Of a stretch of DNA of 64,000 nt, positions 27,983 to 36,997 are shown in pieces; position 1 is the first letter of the stretch, and the number at the start of each line of letters is the position of its first letter. The position numbers and the translations under genes are program-made. Origin of the DNA: Nitrobacter sp963807355 (lineage in GTDB: Bacteria > Pseudomonadota > Alphaproteobacteria > Rhizobiales > Xanthobacteraceae); contig CAWEBX010000029.1 in assembly GCA_963807355.1 (NCBI GenBank), positions 62,001-126,000 of the forward strand, written 5' to 3'. The notes beneath the pieces were generated by a model. The model was not told where the DNA came from. It saw nothing but the letters and a program-made list of their open reading frames with translations, and did no database searches.

Positions 27983-29227
27983 ATGTCGTCATCCGAAATA
28001 TCGCTCGAAGCCGTTGGATCCGTCAGCGAAATTCCGGCTGGCGACTGGGATGCTTGCGCCAATCCGGCGGTCGCTCCCAGCGGAGCGCCCGGCGGTGCGA
28101 TCTCAGCGCTACCTCAAAATTCATTTTTAAGTTCAAAAGAAACATACAATCCATTCGTTTCGCATGCCTTTTTCTTAGCTCTTGAAGAATCCAACTCGGC
28201 TTGCTCCCGAACCGGTTGGGGACCGCGCCATTTGATTGCGCGCCAAAATGGAGCAATCGTAGGTCTCGTTCCCTGCTATCTGAAGTCACACTCGCAGGGT
28301 GAATATGTCTTCGATCACGGCTGGGCAAATGCCTACGAAAGCGCCGGGGGGCGCTATTATCCCAAGCTTCTGGCTTCGGTTCCGTTTACGCCGGCTACCG
28401 GTCCGCGGCTTCTGATCTGCCCCGGCAACGACCAAGCGGCCGTCTGCGCCGCGCTGGCCGGTGGCCTCGTCGGCTTGTGTGACGCGACCCGCACGTCGTC
28501 GGTCCACGTCACTTTTGCCCGCAAGGAAGAATGGACGTTCCTCGCAGAGAACGGATTCCTCCAGCGTACCGACCAGCAGTTTCATTGGCAGAATAGCGGC
28601 TATTCCAGTTTCGAGGACTTCCTCGCCAGCCTCAACTCGCGACACCGCAAGGCGATCCGCCGTGAACGTCGCGATGCGCTGGCCAACGGCATCACCATCC
28701 ATGTCCTCACCGGCAGCGATCTCACAGAGGAAATCTGGGACGCTTTCTTTCAATTCTATATGGAAACGGGATCGCGCAAGTGGGGCCGGCCCTATTTGAC
28801 CCGGCCGTTCTACTCCCTGATCGGGGAAAGCATGGGCCCGGATATCGCTCTGATCATGGCCCGGCGTAACGGCCGCTGGATCGCGGGCGCCATCAACTTC
28901 ATCGGCTCGGACACGCTGTTTGGACGACACTGGGGCGCCATCGAGCATCATCCTTTTCTGCATTTCGAGGTCTGTTATTATCAGGCGATCGATTTTGCCA
29001 TCCATCGTCGCTTGAAAACCGTGGAGGCTGGCGCTCAAGGCGAGCATAAGATCGCGCGCGGTTATCTTCCGCAGACCACCTACTCGGCGCACTATATTGC
29101 CGATCCGGGGCTGCGCCGCGCGGTGGGTGACTACCTCAATCGCGAACGTCAGTATGTCGCCGCAGCGGCCAGCGAACTTACGGAGGCCGGCCCATTTCGC
29201 AAAACCGGCGACGATGGCGTCTCATGA
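27983..29227 (+). CDS. COG3146-family GNAT-like protein (peptidoglycan-type N-acyltransferase fold)
   Basis: A 414-residue cytoplasmic protein of the widespread proteobacterial COG3146 family (DUF482), with a FemAB/GNAT-like fold. Recognisable blocks are ESNSACSRTGWGPRHL, HGWANAYESAGGRYYPKL, SLNSRHRKAIRRERR and VEAGAQGEHKIARGY. It starts at ATG 27983, preceded by an in-frame TTG. The substrate is unknown. Confidence 0.8.
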   Translation: MSSSEISLEAVGSVSEIPAGDWDACANPAVAPSGAPGGAISALPQNSFLSSKETYNPFVSHAFFLALEESNSACSRTGWGPRHLIARQNGAIVGLVPCYLKSHSQGEYVFDHGWANAYESAGGRYYPKLLASVPFTPATGPRLLICPGNDQAAVCAALAGGLVGLCDATRTSSVHVTFARKEEWTFLAENGFLQRTDQQFHWQNSGYSSFEDFLASLNSRHRKAIRRERRDALANGITIHVLTGSDLTEEIWDAFFQFYMETGSRKWGRPYLTRPFYSLIGESMGPDIALIMARRNGRWIAGAINFIGSDTLFGRHWGAIEHHPFLHFEVCYYQAIDFAIHRRLKTVEAGAQGEHKIARGYLPQTTYSAHYIADPGLRRAVGDYLNRERQYVAAAASELTEAGPFRKTGDDGVS

Positions 29228-29293
29228 CGTCCTGAGCACAGGCGGGAAGTCATGACAGGCTACTGATCTCCGCGTGGCCGGAAAACTGAACTG

Positions 29294-29785
29294 TCAGCCG
29301 GTTTCGAAATCGCCATCCTGCGGCGGAGCAATCGGTGTGAATTGGCAGCGGTTCGGCTTGATGTCGATCAGCGGCGTTTCGTCGAGACAATCCAATCCAC
29401 ACACCAGAACGGTCGATCCCTCGATGCCGACCAGCTTGACCAGCGACGTTCCCAGCGGATTGGGACGCACCGGGGATCGTAACGAAAACGTACCGTGGGT
29501 CGCGCCACTGCTTTTTGGGGTCTGTAGCACGATGTCGCGACGCGAAAGGTGCAGCCAGTAGATGACTTCGATGCTCGTGTATCGATCGAGCCCCTGCAAT
29601 GCGGGTTTCCAGGGATCGAAAATCTCGAGACGGCAAACCGGGCCGTCTTCACGCCCTTGACGCGGGGTCTTCAGACGGGATGTCCACGGCGTACGAATAC
29701 GGCCAATGAACACCAGGCCGGCGTCCGTCGGCGGCGGTAGCTCGACGACGACCTCTCCTGCCCTGACTTCGCTTTCTCGCACCAT
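29294..29785 (-). CDS. trmO: tRNA (N6-threonylcarbamoyladenosine) methyltransferase TrmO-like
   Basis: TrmO (TsaA/YaeB fold) methylates t6A37 in tRNA using SAM. The 163-residue product has the family blocks IGRIRTPW near residue 27, the IEVIYWLHLS strand, the GTFSLRSPVRPNPLG SAM-binding loop and the C-terminal DIKPNRCQF. This is the shorter form that lacks the E. coli C-terminal domain. It is convergent with the COG3146 gene. Confidence 0.88.
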   Translation of the reverse strand: MVRESEVRAGEVVVELPPPTDAGLVFIGRIRTPWTSRLKTPRQGREDGPVCRLEIFDPWKPALQGLDRYTSIEVIYWLHLSRRDIVLQTPKSSGATHGTFSLRSPVRPNPLGTSLVKLVGIEGSTVLVCGLDCLDETPLIDIKPNRCQFTPIAPPQDGDFETG

Positions 29786-29915
29786 CGCCGTTAGCTCCTC
29801 GCATCCCTGATATCACGATCCGGACCGTTATTCACCGCCAAGTATAACCAATCTCGCCATGATGACGCAGGGGGCGCGTGCCGAACGGCGTCGCGCACCG
29901 CCGCGGATGCCGGGT

Positions 29916-30929
29916 TTAACCTTTCACGCGCGGGTTTCGCAGCACGAGGCAGGCGCCGCCAGCACGCCGAATCTGTTTGCATAGACCATCGGCTTCCGGG
30001 CGTGTATCGGCCCCGATCCGCACCTGATAGAACGTCCGGGTACCGCGGCTGCGCCATATCGAACCCAAAAGACTCGGATCGCGGTCGCCGATCACGGCGC
30101 CAAGCCGCCGGATGGCTCGTGCGTACATGGCCATGGCGCGGACACGGCTGAAGCCGGCTGCGAGTTGTACGCCCCATAACTTGTCGGCACCGAGCTTCAC
30201 ATGCTGTTCAAGCTCCGAAACGAAAGGATTGGGCGCGCGCGTCAACAACGCCATCAACTCACGGCAACTCGTCGTCGATGGCTGCGCTGGTAGCGTGCCG
30301 CTCCTACCGGCGGCAGCCCAGTCCTCAACCGGCGATCCCGTGATCGCGACAACGTAGTTGCGCGTCTCCGCCGGCATGCCCCCCTTGCCGTCAAGCCAGT
30401 CCTGCACCCGGCGCGGTCCGGCATTATAGGCTGCGGCCGCCAATCCCAGATTGCCGAACTGCCCGCGCAACTCGTTCAGGTATTCGGCTGATTTCGGCAG
30501 GGCCTGTACCGGATCGAACGGATCGAGCAGCCGTCGCTCATTTGCCGTCCCCGGCATAAACTGCGCAATGCCCTGGGCGTGCTGACCGCTGCGCGTCAAC
30601 GGTCCCACCGCGTCGGGCTGAAACCGGCTTTCTTGCCAGATCACGCGCGCGAAGAATTCCAGCGGCAAGCTCTCGGCCTTCGCCGCCAACTCGACCATCA
30701 GACAGATCGATTCGCGCGTGTCTTGATCTGCCTTATCTGTTTTGTCGGTCTTGTCTTGATTTGTCTTGTCGGCCTTAACGGCAGGTCCGGGATCAGCCGC
30801 TGTCTCCGCGCCGATCTGCGCTAGGGCATTTGGCACCAGCAGCGTGATGGCGAATGCGCATCGCGCGAGAACCAGCAGACGTGAAACCACGCCGGTTCTC
30901 TTCCCAGACGGCGACGAAGCCAGCTTCAT
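29916..30929 (-). CDS. Secreted lytic transglycosylase with C-terminal SPOR-like segment
   Basis: A periplasmic murein lytic transglycosylase. I start at MKLASSPSGKRT (30929, 337 residues), which gives a signal peptide (LLVLARCAFAITLLVPNALA). Residues about 50-70 are a low-complexity Lys/Asp/Thr tract (repeats of DKTDK). The SLT domain follows, with catalytic Glu in FARVIWQESRF, GIAQFMPGTA and AAAYNAGPRRV. The last 40 residues (TFYQVRIGADTRPEADGLCK) resemble a single SPOR-type strand-helix unit that could bind septal glycan. It is close to rpsI but the two are probably independent. Confidence 0.87.
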   Translation of the reverse strand: MKLASSPSGKRTGVVSRLLVLARCAFAITLLVPNALAQIGAETAADPGPAVKADKTNQDKTDKTDKADQDTRESICLMVELAAKAESLPLEFFARVIWQESRFQPDAVGPLTRSGQHAQGIAQFMPGTANERRLLDPFDPVQALPKSAEYLNELRGQFGNLGLAAAAYNAGPRRVQDWLDGKGGMPAETRNYVVAITGSPVEDWAAAGRSGTLPAQPSTTSCRELMALLTRAPNPFVSELEQHVKLGADKLWGVQLAAGFSRVRAMAMYARAIRRLGAVIGDRDPSLLGSIWRSRGTRTFYQVRIGADTRPEADGLCKQIRRAGGACLVLRNPRVKG

Positions 30930-31069
30930 CCCGCAAGCATAACAGGCCTCTTGAGGAGCCCGATATACCCTCTCCGGTCCCGGAAGGGATAATCGCGTTG
31001 GATTCCGAGAACCGGCATTCGCTGCCCCACCAAGCAGCAGCGAATGCCATGAACGATCCAATTGCGCCT

Positions 31070-31546
31070 TTAGCGTTTCGAGAACTGGAATGAGCGGCGG
31101 GCTTTCGCCTTGCCGTACTTCTTGCGCTCAACCACGCGGGAATCGCGGGTCAGGAAGCCACCCTTCTTGAGTACGCTACGCAATTCGGGCTCGAAGTTTG
31201 TCAATGCCTTGGACAAGCCGTGACGGACAGCTCCCGCTTGACCAGACAGGCCGCCGCCGGCGACGGTGCAGACCACGTCATATTGACCGGCGCGCGCGGC
31301 GGCAACAAGCGGCTGCTGAATCATCATTCGCAGCACAGGACGCGCGAAGTAAATGTCGACCTCCCGGGCGTTGACGAGAATTTTTCCGGCGCCCGGCTTG
31401 ATCCACACACGGGCAACCGCGTCCTTGCGCTTGCCGGTGGCGTAAGCGCGGCCGTACTTATCGACTTTCTTGGTGTGCTTCGGCGCTTCCGACTCGGCCG
31501 ACTTCAGCGACGACAACTGATCGAGAGACTGCATGGTATCGGACAT
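31070..31546 (-). CDS. rpsI: 30S ribosomal protein S9
   Basis: S9 binds the head of the small subunit with its C-terminal tail reaching tRNA in the P site. The 158-residue product has the typical YATGKRKDAVARVWIKPG entry block, a central VAGGGLSGQAGAVRHGLSKA segment, and ends in SFQFSKR, with the conserved terminal KR. It lies 2 nt after rplM, the universal rplM-rpsI operon. Confidence 0.97.
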   Translation of the reverse strand: MSDTMQSLDQLSSLKSAESEAPKHTKKVDKYGRAYATGKRKDAVARVWIKPGAGKILVNAREVDIYFARPVLRMMIQQPLVAAARAGQYDVVCTVAGGGLSGQAGAVRHGLSKALTNFEPELRSVLKKGGFLTRDSRVVERKKYGKAKARRSFQFSKR

Positions 31547-31548
31547 AA

Positions 31549-32013
31549 TTATGCGGCCCTCTTGTTCTTGCGGTTCATTGCGCCGATATCGACGACTTCC
31601 GGCTGCTGGGCCTCATGCGGGTGCTCCGCGCCAGCGTAGACACGGAGATTGCCAAGCTGCACGCGTCCCAGCGGTCCACGCGGGATCATACGTTCAATGG
31701 CCTTCTCGATGACGCGCTCCGGGAAGCGACCCTCGAGGATCGACTTCGCAGTGCGCTGCTTGATGCCGCCAATATATCCGGTGTGATTGTAATAGACCTT
31801 GTTGTCACGCTTGCGGCCGGTGAGAACCACCTTGGCGGCATTGATGATGATGACATTATCGCCGCAATCGACATGCGGCGTATAGATCGGCAGATGCTTA
31901 CCACGCAGCCGCATCGCAACGAGGGTGGCAAGCCGTCCGACCACCAGTCCGCTGGCGTCGATCAGCACCCACTTCTTCGTCACTTCGGCGGGCTTAGCCG
32001 AGAACGTTTTCAT
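31549..32013 (-). CDS. rplM: 50S ribosomal protein L13
   Basis: L13 is an early assembly protein of the large subunit. I start at MKTFSAKPAEVTKKW (32013, 154 residues), the standard N-terminus; the frame extends upstream without homology. Conserved blocks include VLIDASGLVVGRLAT, the HVDCGDNVIIINA strand and MIPRGPLGR. It heads the rplM-rpsI operon; in E. coli L13 autoregulates its own mRNA leader, and the 5' region here was not resolved into such a structure. Confidence 0.97.
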   Translation of the reverse strand: MKTFSAKPAEVTKKWVLIDASGLVVGRLATLVAMRLRGKHLPIYTPHVDCGDNVIIINAAKVVLTGRKRDNKVYYNHTGYIGGIKQRTAKSILEGRFPERVIEKAIERMIPRGPLGRVQLGNLRVYAGAEHPHEAQQPEVVDIGAMNRKNKRAA

Positions 32014-32512
32014 GTGAGAGATCCGTGAAAAGAAACCTCGGCGCCCACGCACCGAACCATTGGGGTTCTAGAGAAGCGACCATCTCTAGTCAACGTCACT
32101 CATAAGTAATTTCTATATAATAATCATATACTTATGAAAACGGTTCTATATTACCTGCGAAATCTATAAATGTTCGGAATAGAATAGGTAGAGTGTGTGC
32201 GGTTGGATCGGGCGACATGCCAGAACAGCGTTCCCTTTCCCGACCATTAGTCGCTTGCCGAGTTGGAGCTAACACAAAACCTCATGATCTGTTCTGGACC
32301 ACCAGATGAGTCACGATGCCTCCGACGACAGCATATCCGCGGGACTTTCAACAAGGAGCGGCTCGGCGTGAGCGCGTGATTTTGGTTTAAAGCATCACGG
32401 CCACCGTCGCGACGCGCGGAAAAAGCCGGCGCTTGAGGCAGCGCCTTGACGGCGACCCGCGATCCCATCAGCATCATCGGTGTCACATTCGACCGAGCAC
32501 ACAGGACACGAG
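32014..32512. other. Divergent intergenic region rplM / metY
   Basis: About 500 nt between divergent rplM and metY. The left half (32090-32180) is strikingly A+T-rich and should hold the rplM promoter. The right half contains a 6-bp hairpin CGTGAT / ATCACG with a 13-nt loop at about 32375-32399. I looked for a SAM-II type riboswitch upstream of metY and did not find its conserved pattern. The minus-strand open frame here has no recognisable content. Confidence 0.4.
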
Positions 32513-33790
32513 ATGACCGATCGCATTCCAGGATTCGCAACGCTTGCTGTCCATGCCGGCGCCCAGCCTGATCCGACCACCGGCGCACGCACGACGCCGA
32601 TCTATCAGACCACCTCGTTCGTGTTCAACGACGCCGAGCATGCAGCCTCGCTATTCGGATTGCAGGCATTCGGCAACATCTATACCCGCATCGGCAATCC
32701 GACCAACGCGGTGCTGGAAGAGCGCGTCGCGGCGCTCGAAGGCGGCACGGCGGCGCTCGCAGTGGCCTCGGGACACGCCGCGCAGGTCATCGTGCTTCAG
32801 CAGCTCATGAAACCCGGCGATGAGGTCATCGCCGCCCGCAAGCTCTATGGCGGGTCGATCAATCAGTTCACCCACGCGTTCAAGAGCTTCGGCTGGAACG
32901 TGGCATGGGCCGATCCGGATGACGTCGAGACTTTTGAACAAGCGGTCACGCCGCGAACACGGGCGATCTTCATCGAATCGATCGCCAATCCGCGGGGGTC
33001 CATCACTGATATCGAAGCTATCGCCACCGTCGCACGCAAGGCCGGTGTCCCCCTGATCGTCGACAATACGATGGCCAGCCCATACCTGATCCGGCCGATC
33101 GAACACGGCGCCGATATCGTGGTTCATTCGCTCACAAAATTCCTCGGCGGCCATGGCAACTCGCTTGGCGGCATCATCGTCGATGCAGGTACATTCGACT
33201 GGTCGAAGGACAACAAGTTTCCAATGCTGAGCGAACCGCGTCCGGAGTATCATGGAATCCGGATACAGGAGACATTCGGAAATTTCGCATTCGCGATTGC
33301 TTGCCGTGCGCTTGGCCTCCGCGATCTCGGCTCGGCGCTTTCGCCGTTTAATGCATTCATGATCCTGACGGGTATCGAAACGCTGCCGTTACGGATGCAG
33401 AAACATTGCGAGAATACGCAGGCGATCGCTGAATGGCTGGCCGTCCACCCTGCGGTCGCGGCCGTCAACTACGCTGGATTGCCCGGCGACAAGTACAATA
33501 CCCTTGCCCGCAAGTATTCGCCCAAGGGAGCGGGCGCGGTCTTCACGTTCAGCCTGAAAGGCGGATACGACGCCGGCGTCAATCTGGTGTCGAAACTCAA
33601 GCTGTTCTCGCACCTTGCCAATATCGGCGATACCCGATCGCTTGTTATCCATCCGTCATCGACCACGCACAGCCAACTCGACGATGCGGCTAAGACCAAA
33701 GCCGGTGCCGGACCCGATGTCGTTCGCCTGTCAATCGGCATCGAGGACAAAGAAGATCTGATGGCCGACCTCGATCAGGCCATGGCGTGA
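32513..33790 (+). CDS. metY: O-acetylhomoserine sulfhydrylase (Cys/Met metabolism PLP enzyme)
   Basis: Converts O-acetylhomoserine plus sulfide to homocysteine in methionine synthesis. I start at MTDRIPGFATLAVHAG (32513, 425 residues), the standard start. Conserved features: YTRIGNPTNAVLEERVAALEGG, the VDNTMASPYLIRPIEHGAD region, the PLP lysine in SLTKFLGGHGN, and C-terminal SSTTHSQL. The family is shared with metZ and methionine gamma-lyase; length and the long GGIIVDAGTFDWS insert favour the O-acetylhomoserine type. It is convergent with the NarK-type gene. Confidence 0.92.
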   Translation: MTDRIPGFATLAVHAGAQPDPTTGARTTPIYQTTSFVFNDAEHAASLFGLQAFGNIYTRIGNPTNAVLEERVAALEGGTAALAVASGHAAQVIVLQQLMKPGDEVIAARKLYGGSINQFTHAFKSFGWNVAWADPDDVETFEQAVTPRTRAIFIESIANPRGSITDIEAIATVARKAGVPLIVDNTMASPYLIRPIEHGADIVVHSLTKFLGGHGNSLGGIIVDAGTFDWSKDNKFPMLSEPRPEYHGIRIQETFGNFAFAIACRALGLRDLGSALSPFNAFMILTGIETLPLRMQKHCENTQAIAEWLAVHPAVAAVNYAGLPGDKYNTLARKYSPKGAGAVFTFSLKGGYDAGVNLVSKLKLFSHLANIGDTRSLVIHPSSTTHSQLDDAAKTKAGAGPDVVRLSIGIEDKEDLMADLDQAMA

Positions 33791-33829
33791 AGAAGTGCAT
33801 ATAGTCGTCTGCTGCCGAACCTGAGCTCC

Positions 33830-33848
33830 GATTCAACTGCGTTGAATC
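33830..33848. terminator. Hairpin between convergent metY and narK-like genes
   Basis: A perfect 8-bp inverted repeat GATTCAAC / GTTGAATC with a 3-nt loop lies between the two convergent stops. It has no T-run, so it is a weak candidate for a bidirectional terminator or an RNA-stability element. Confidence 0.35.
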
Positions 33849-33873
33849 AAACTCTGTTCTTTGGGATCAGGCT

Positions 33874-35130
33874 TTAACGCGATAAGTCCGTCGCCGGAGA
33901 TCGTGACTTTTCTCCCATGACCGGCGCCTGCCGGACTTCGGTCAGATAATTGAGGGTCAGCGATACCCAGATGATGCCGTAGAGCAGCATGAAGCAGCTC
34001 GAATTGATGCCGAGCCAGTCCAGGATCGCACCGAACGTGATCGGCAGCAGGAAACCGCCGAGGCCGCCCGCCATGCCGACGATGCCGGACACCGCGCCCA
34101 TGCTGTTGGGGAAGTCGTCGCCGATATATTTGAACGTCGAAGCCATGCCGCAGGCAAAGGCGATGCCGAGCGTGAAGAGAAGCATCGTGAAGAACCACGA
34201 CGGCAGAGCGATGCTGAAACTCAGGGGATCGCGGATCGTGTGCACGATCAGGTCGGTCTTGGGATAGGACAGCAGGAACAGGCAGATCCAGGCAACCCAC
34301 AGCACCCACCACGTCACATTATGAGCGCCGAAACGGTCCGACAACCAACCGCCGAAGGCGCGGAAGGCTCCGCCGGGGAGCGAGAAGCAGGCGGCGAGAA
34401 GCGAGGCCTGCGCGATGGTGAAGCCATACTCCGTCTTGAAATATTGCGGCATCCAGATCGACAGCGCGGTGAAGCCGCCGAATACGATCGAGTAGTACTG
34501 GCAGTATTTCCAGACCCGCGGATTGCGCAGCACGGACAACTGCTGCCACATTGATGCGACTGGACCGCCGACGCCAGGATCAGGCTTGGACAACACCCAG
34601 AACAAAAGCGCCGTGACCAGCAGCACGACCGCATAGACCTTGGGAACCATCTGCCAACCATAGGCCTCGATCAGCCACGGGGCTACGAACATGTTGAGCG
34701 CCGCGCCGATCGTTCCTGCACCGAAGAAGCCCATCGCGAAACCGCGGCTCTCTTTGGGAAAGAAGCGCGCGACGTAAGGTGTGCCGACCGAAAACGAAGC
34801 GCCGACGAGACCGAGCGCCAATCCGAGCAGCAAAAACTGCCAAAGCGCGGTCGCATAGGCGGACAGCCAAAGCGGGATCGCGCAGGCAATCAGCAACAGC
34901 AGCATGATGATCCGTCCGCCAAAGCGGTCGGTCCAGATGCCCAACGGCAAACGAAATATCGCACCGGTGAGGACGGGCGTCGCCGTGAGGAGACCGAACT
35001 CGGTCGAACCAAGCCCAAGCTGCGCGCGGATCGGGATGCCGATCACGCCGAACATCATCCAGACAGCGAAGCAGACGGTGAAGGCCCAGGTGCTGATGAG
35101 CAGGACCGACAGATTGCCAGATCTCGCCAT
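33874..35130 (-). CDS. NarK-type nitrate/nitrite transporter (NNP family, MFS)
   Basis: Predicted 12-TM inner-membrane carrier for nitrate or nitrite. The product (418 residues from ATG 35130) carries the NNP-family version of the MFS loop (RLPLGIWTDRFGGR) and the second nitrate signature as GAVSGIVGMAGGLGGF. Other TM blocks (GFFGAGTIGAALNMF) fit. No nitrate reductase, nitrite reductase or sensor gene is adjacent, so import for assimilation encoded elsewhere, or nitrite export, are both possible. The ATG 4 codons upstream of 35130 is an alternative start. Confidence 0.88.
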   Translation of the reverse strand: MARSGNLSVLLISTWAFTVCFAVWMMFGVIGIPIRAQLGLGSTEFGLLTATPVLTGAIFRLPLGIWTDRFGGRIIMLLLLIACAIPLWLSAYATALWQFLLLGLALGLVGASFSVGTPYVARFFPKESRGFAMGFFGAGTIGAALNMFVAPWLIEAYGWQMVPKVYAVVLLVTALLFWVLSKPDPGVGGPVASMWQQLSVLRNPRVWKYCQYYSIVFGGFTALSIWMPQYFKTEYGFTIAQASLLAACFSLPGGAFRAFGGWLSDRFGAHNVTWWVLWVAWICLFLLSYPKTDLIVHTIRDPLSFSIALPSWFFTMLLFTLGIAFACGMASTFKYIGDDFPNSMGAVSGIVGMAGGLGGFLLPITFGAILDWLGINSSCFMLLYGIIWVSLTLNYLTEVRQAPVMGEKSRSPATDLSR

Positions 35131-35418
35131 GATTGACCCCAATTCAGACCCGCCAACGACCGGGAGAGAATTTTGCGGTTTCCGCGTTATCGATGGTGAC
35201 TATGACTCCGACATCATGATGCAAGTTCGCGAATCCGCATAGCGCCAGATATTCGGCTTTGTGTCAGGTTGAAGTTAAGGTGACGATTTTAATCAATCGT
35301 AGCCGCTTCAGCATGGCCCGGAGTCATGCGGCCTCAAACTGCGCGAGCAGCCGGCTTGCGATCTCGTACGGACCAAAACAAAAAACCAGGTCGCGCGGAA
35401 CGCCCACCAGGACCGATC

Positions 35419-36501
35419 TTATCCCGCCGCCACGCGCAGTCGTTGCCTTTCCAGCGCCGTGTTGCCGGTCATCAACCGTTCCACCTGAACAACCGCGAGC
35501 GTGAGGACGAGGATCGCAACCCCCTGATGCACGAGCGCGAGCGGGATCGGAACCTCGTGCAGGAGGGTCAGGATACCAAGCGTCGCCTGTAGCGTCATTG
35601 CTGCGGCGAGCCAAAGCGCACCGCGAACGACGGCGGAACTTGCCCGCGACACGAGCGCATCAATCAGATGAAAAACAGCAATCGCAAATAGCGTATAAGC
35701 CATCATGCGGTGTTCGAACTGGACCGTGAGCGTATTATCGAACAGATTGCGCCACCACGGCTGTTCGAAAAACAGCCGCGCCGCAGAAGGAATGAACGAT
35801 CCGTCAATGTCCGGCCAAGTGTTGAAGACACGGCCTGCGCGCAATCCGGCAACCAGCGCTCCGAAATAGAGCTGCACAAAAACGAGCACCAGCAGTATGC
35901 CGCTGGTTACGCGCAATCGCATCGGCGACAGCAACGATGGACGGTCCGACAATCGCCGCACGGTCCAGACGATGGCCGCGAAAATCAGCAGAGCCAGCAC
36001 CAGATGCGTCGCGAGACGATACTGCGAAACCTCGACGCGCTTGGTGAGGCCGGACGCGACCATCCACCAGCCGACCGCGCCCTGAAGTCCGCCGAGACCG
36101 AAAATGATCCAGAGCCGCCGCTTCAGATCCGACGGCAGCGCGCCGCGCCACATGAACCAGAGAAACGGCAACAGGAACGCGATACCTATAAAGCGTCCTA
36201 GCAGACGATGGCTCCACTCCCACCAGAAGATCGTCTTGAACTGATCGAGCGTCATGCCCGCGTTCATCTCGCTATACTGCGGTATCTGCTTGTAGCCCTC
36301 GAAGGCCTGGGCCCATTCCTCTTGCGAGAGCGGAGGCAGCGTGCCGGTCACGGGCTTCCATTCGACGATCGAGAGACCGGATTCAGTCAGCCGCGTCGCG
36401 CCTCCGACTAACACCATCGCGGCAATCAGCAGCGCTACGAACACAAGCCACCCGCGCACGGCGCGCAGATGGAGTTCCTTTTTTGCGATCGGACGGGTCA
36501 T
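35419..36501 (-). CDS. ctaA: Heme A synthase (COX15/CtaA)
   Basis: CtaA oxidises the C8 methyl of heme O to make heme A for aa3-type oxidases. The product (360 residues from ATG 36501) has eight hydrophobic segments and the conserved heme-ligand blocks: GGATRLTESGLSIVEWKP, FWWEWSHRLLGR, the second-bundle QFEHRMMAY and ALVHQGVA. Length fits the alphaproteobacterial type 2 form without a catalytic Cys pair. It is divergent from the DUF2842 gene. Confidence 0.95.
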   Translation of the reverse strand: MTRPIAKKELHLRAVRGWLVFVALLIAAMVLVGGATRLTESGLSIVEWKPVTGTLPPLSQEEWAQAFEGYKQIPQYSEMNAGMTLDQFKTIFWWEWSHRLLGRFIGIAFLLPFLWFMWRGALPSDLKRRLWIIFGLGGLQGAVGWWMVASGLTKRVEVSQYRLATHLVLALLIFAAIVWTVRRLSDRPSLLSPMRLRVTSGILLVLVFVQLYFGALVAGLRAGRVFNTWPDIDGSFIPSAARLFFEQPWWRNLFDNTLTVQFEHRMMAYTLFAIAVFHLIDALVSRASSAVVRGALWLAAAMTLQATLGILTLLHEVPIPLALVHQGVAILVLTLAVVQVERLMTGNTALERQRLRVAAG

Positions 36502-36597
36502 CAAAAAAGCCACAGTTGAAGGTATTTTTCGTGCCCTTTATAGTCCACCGCAGCCCCGGCGCAAGCCTCGTCCCGGTCACGAGTTGCACTTTAAGGT

Positions 36598-36804
36598 ATG
36601 CGGATACGCACCCGGAAATTCCTCGGCACGATCGCTTTGCTCGTGCTGGTCGTCGTCTGGTCGCTGTTGGGCATGGCGGTTGCGCAAATGCCGTGGCTCG
36701 CAGCATCCGGTCTCTACCAGGCGATCTTCTATGTTGTCGCCGGACTCGGCTGGGTCTTGCCGGCTATGCCTATCGTGAGTTGGATGGCGAAACCCGACGC
36801 GTGA
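36598..36804 (+). CDS. DUF2842 small membrane protein
   Basis: A 68-residue protein with two hydrophobic segments separated by a short loop (LGTIALLVLVVVWSLLGMAV and AIFYVVAGLGWVLPAMPIVS). It matches DUF2842, a family conserved in alphaproteobacteria and often close to cytochrome oxidase assembly genes, as here beside ctaA. Function unknown. Confidence 0.8.
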   Translation: MRIRTRKFLGTIALLVLVVVWSLLGMAVAQMPWLAASGLYQAIFYVVAGLGWVLPAMPIVSWMAKPDA

Positions 36805-36997
36805 AGCGTCTCACGGTCACTTCCCGGCGGCGAGCGCAAGCCCACAGTCCGGGTCTTCGATCCGTCGCCTTCGACGCGAATGCCTTCGGGAACCGCCTTC
36901 TCGTCGCTCGCATATAGCCATTACTCTTTGTTGAATCTCTTATGCGAAATGTCCGTCCAGACCAAAAGCTAACAAAAAATTGATAACAGGCTCAGCA

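Noticed and set aside
28286..29092. A 268-codon minus-strand frame opposite the COG3146 gene
   Set aside because: It is fully contained within a conserved gene and shows no family features.
32370..32460. SAM-II (SAM-alpha) riboswitch upstream of metY
   Set aside because: I looked for the conserved GUGAUUUG...CACGUUAAA...GCUAAA pattern. Only a 6-bp hairpin with GTGATTTT is present and the later elements are missing or out of order.
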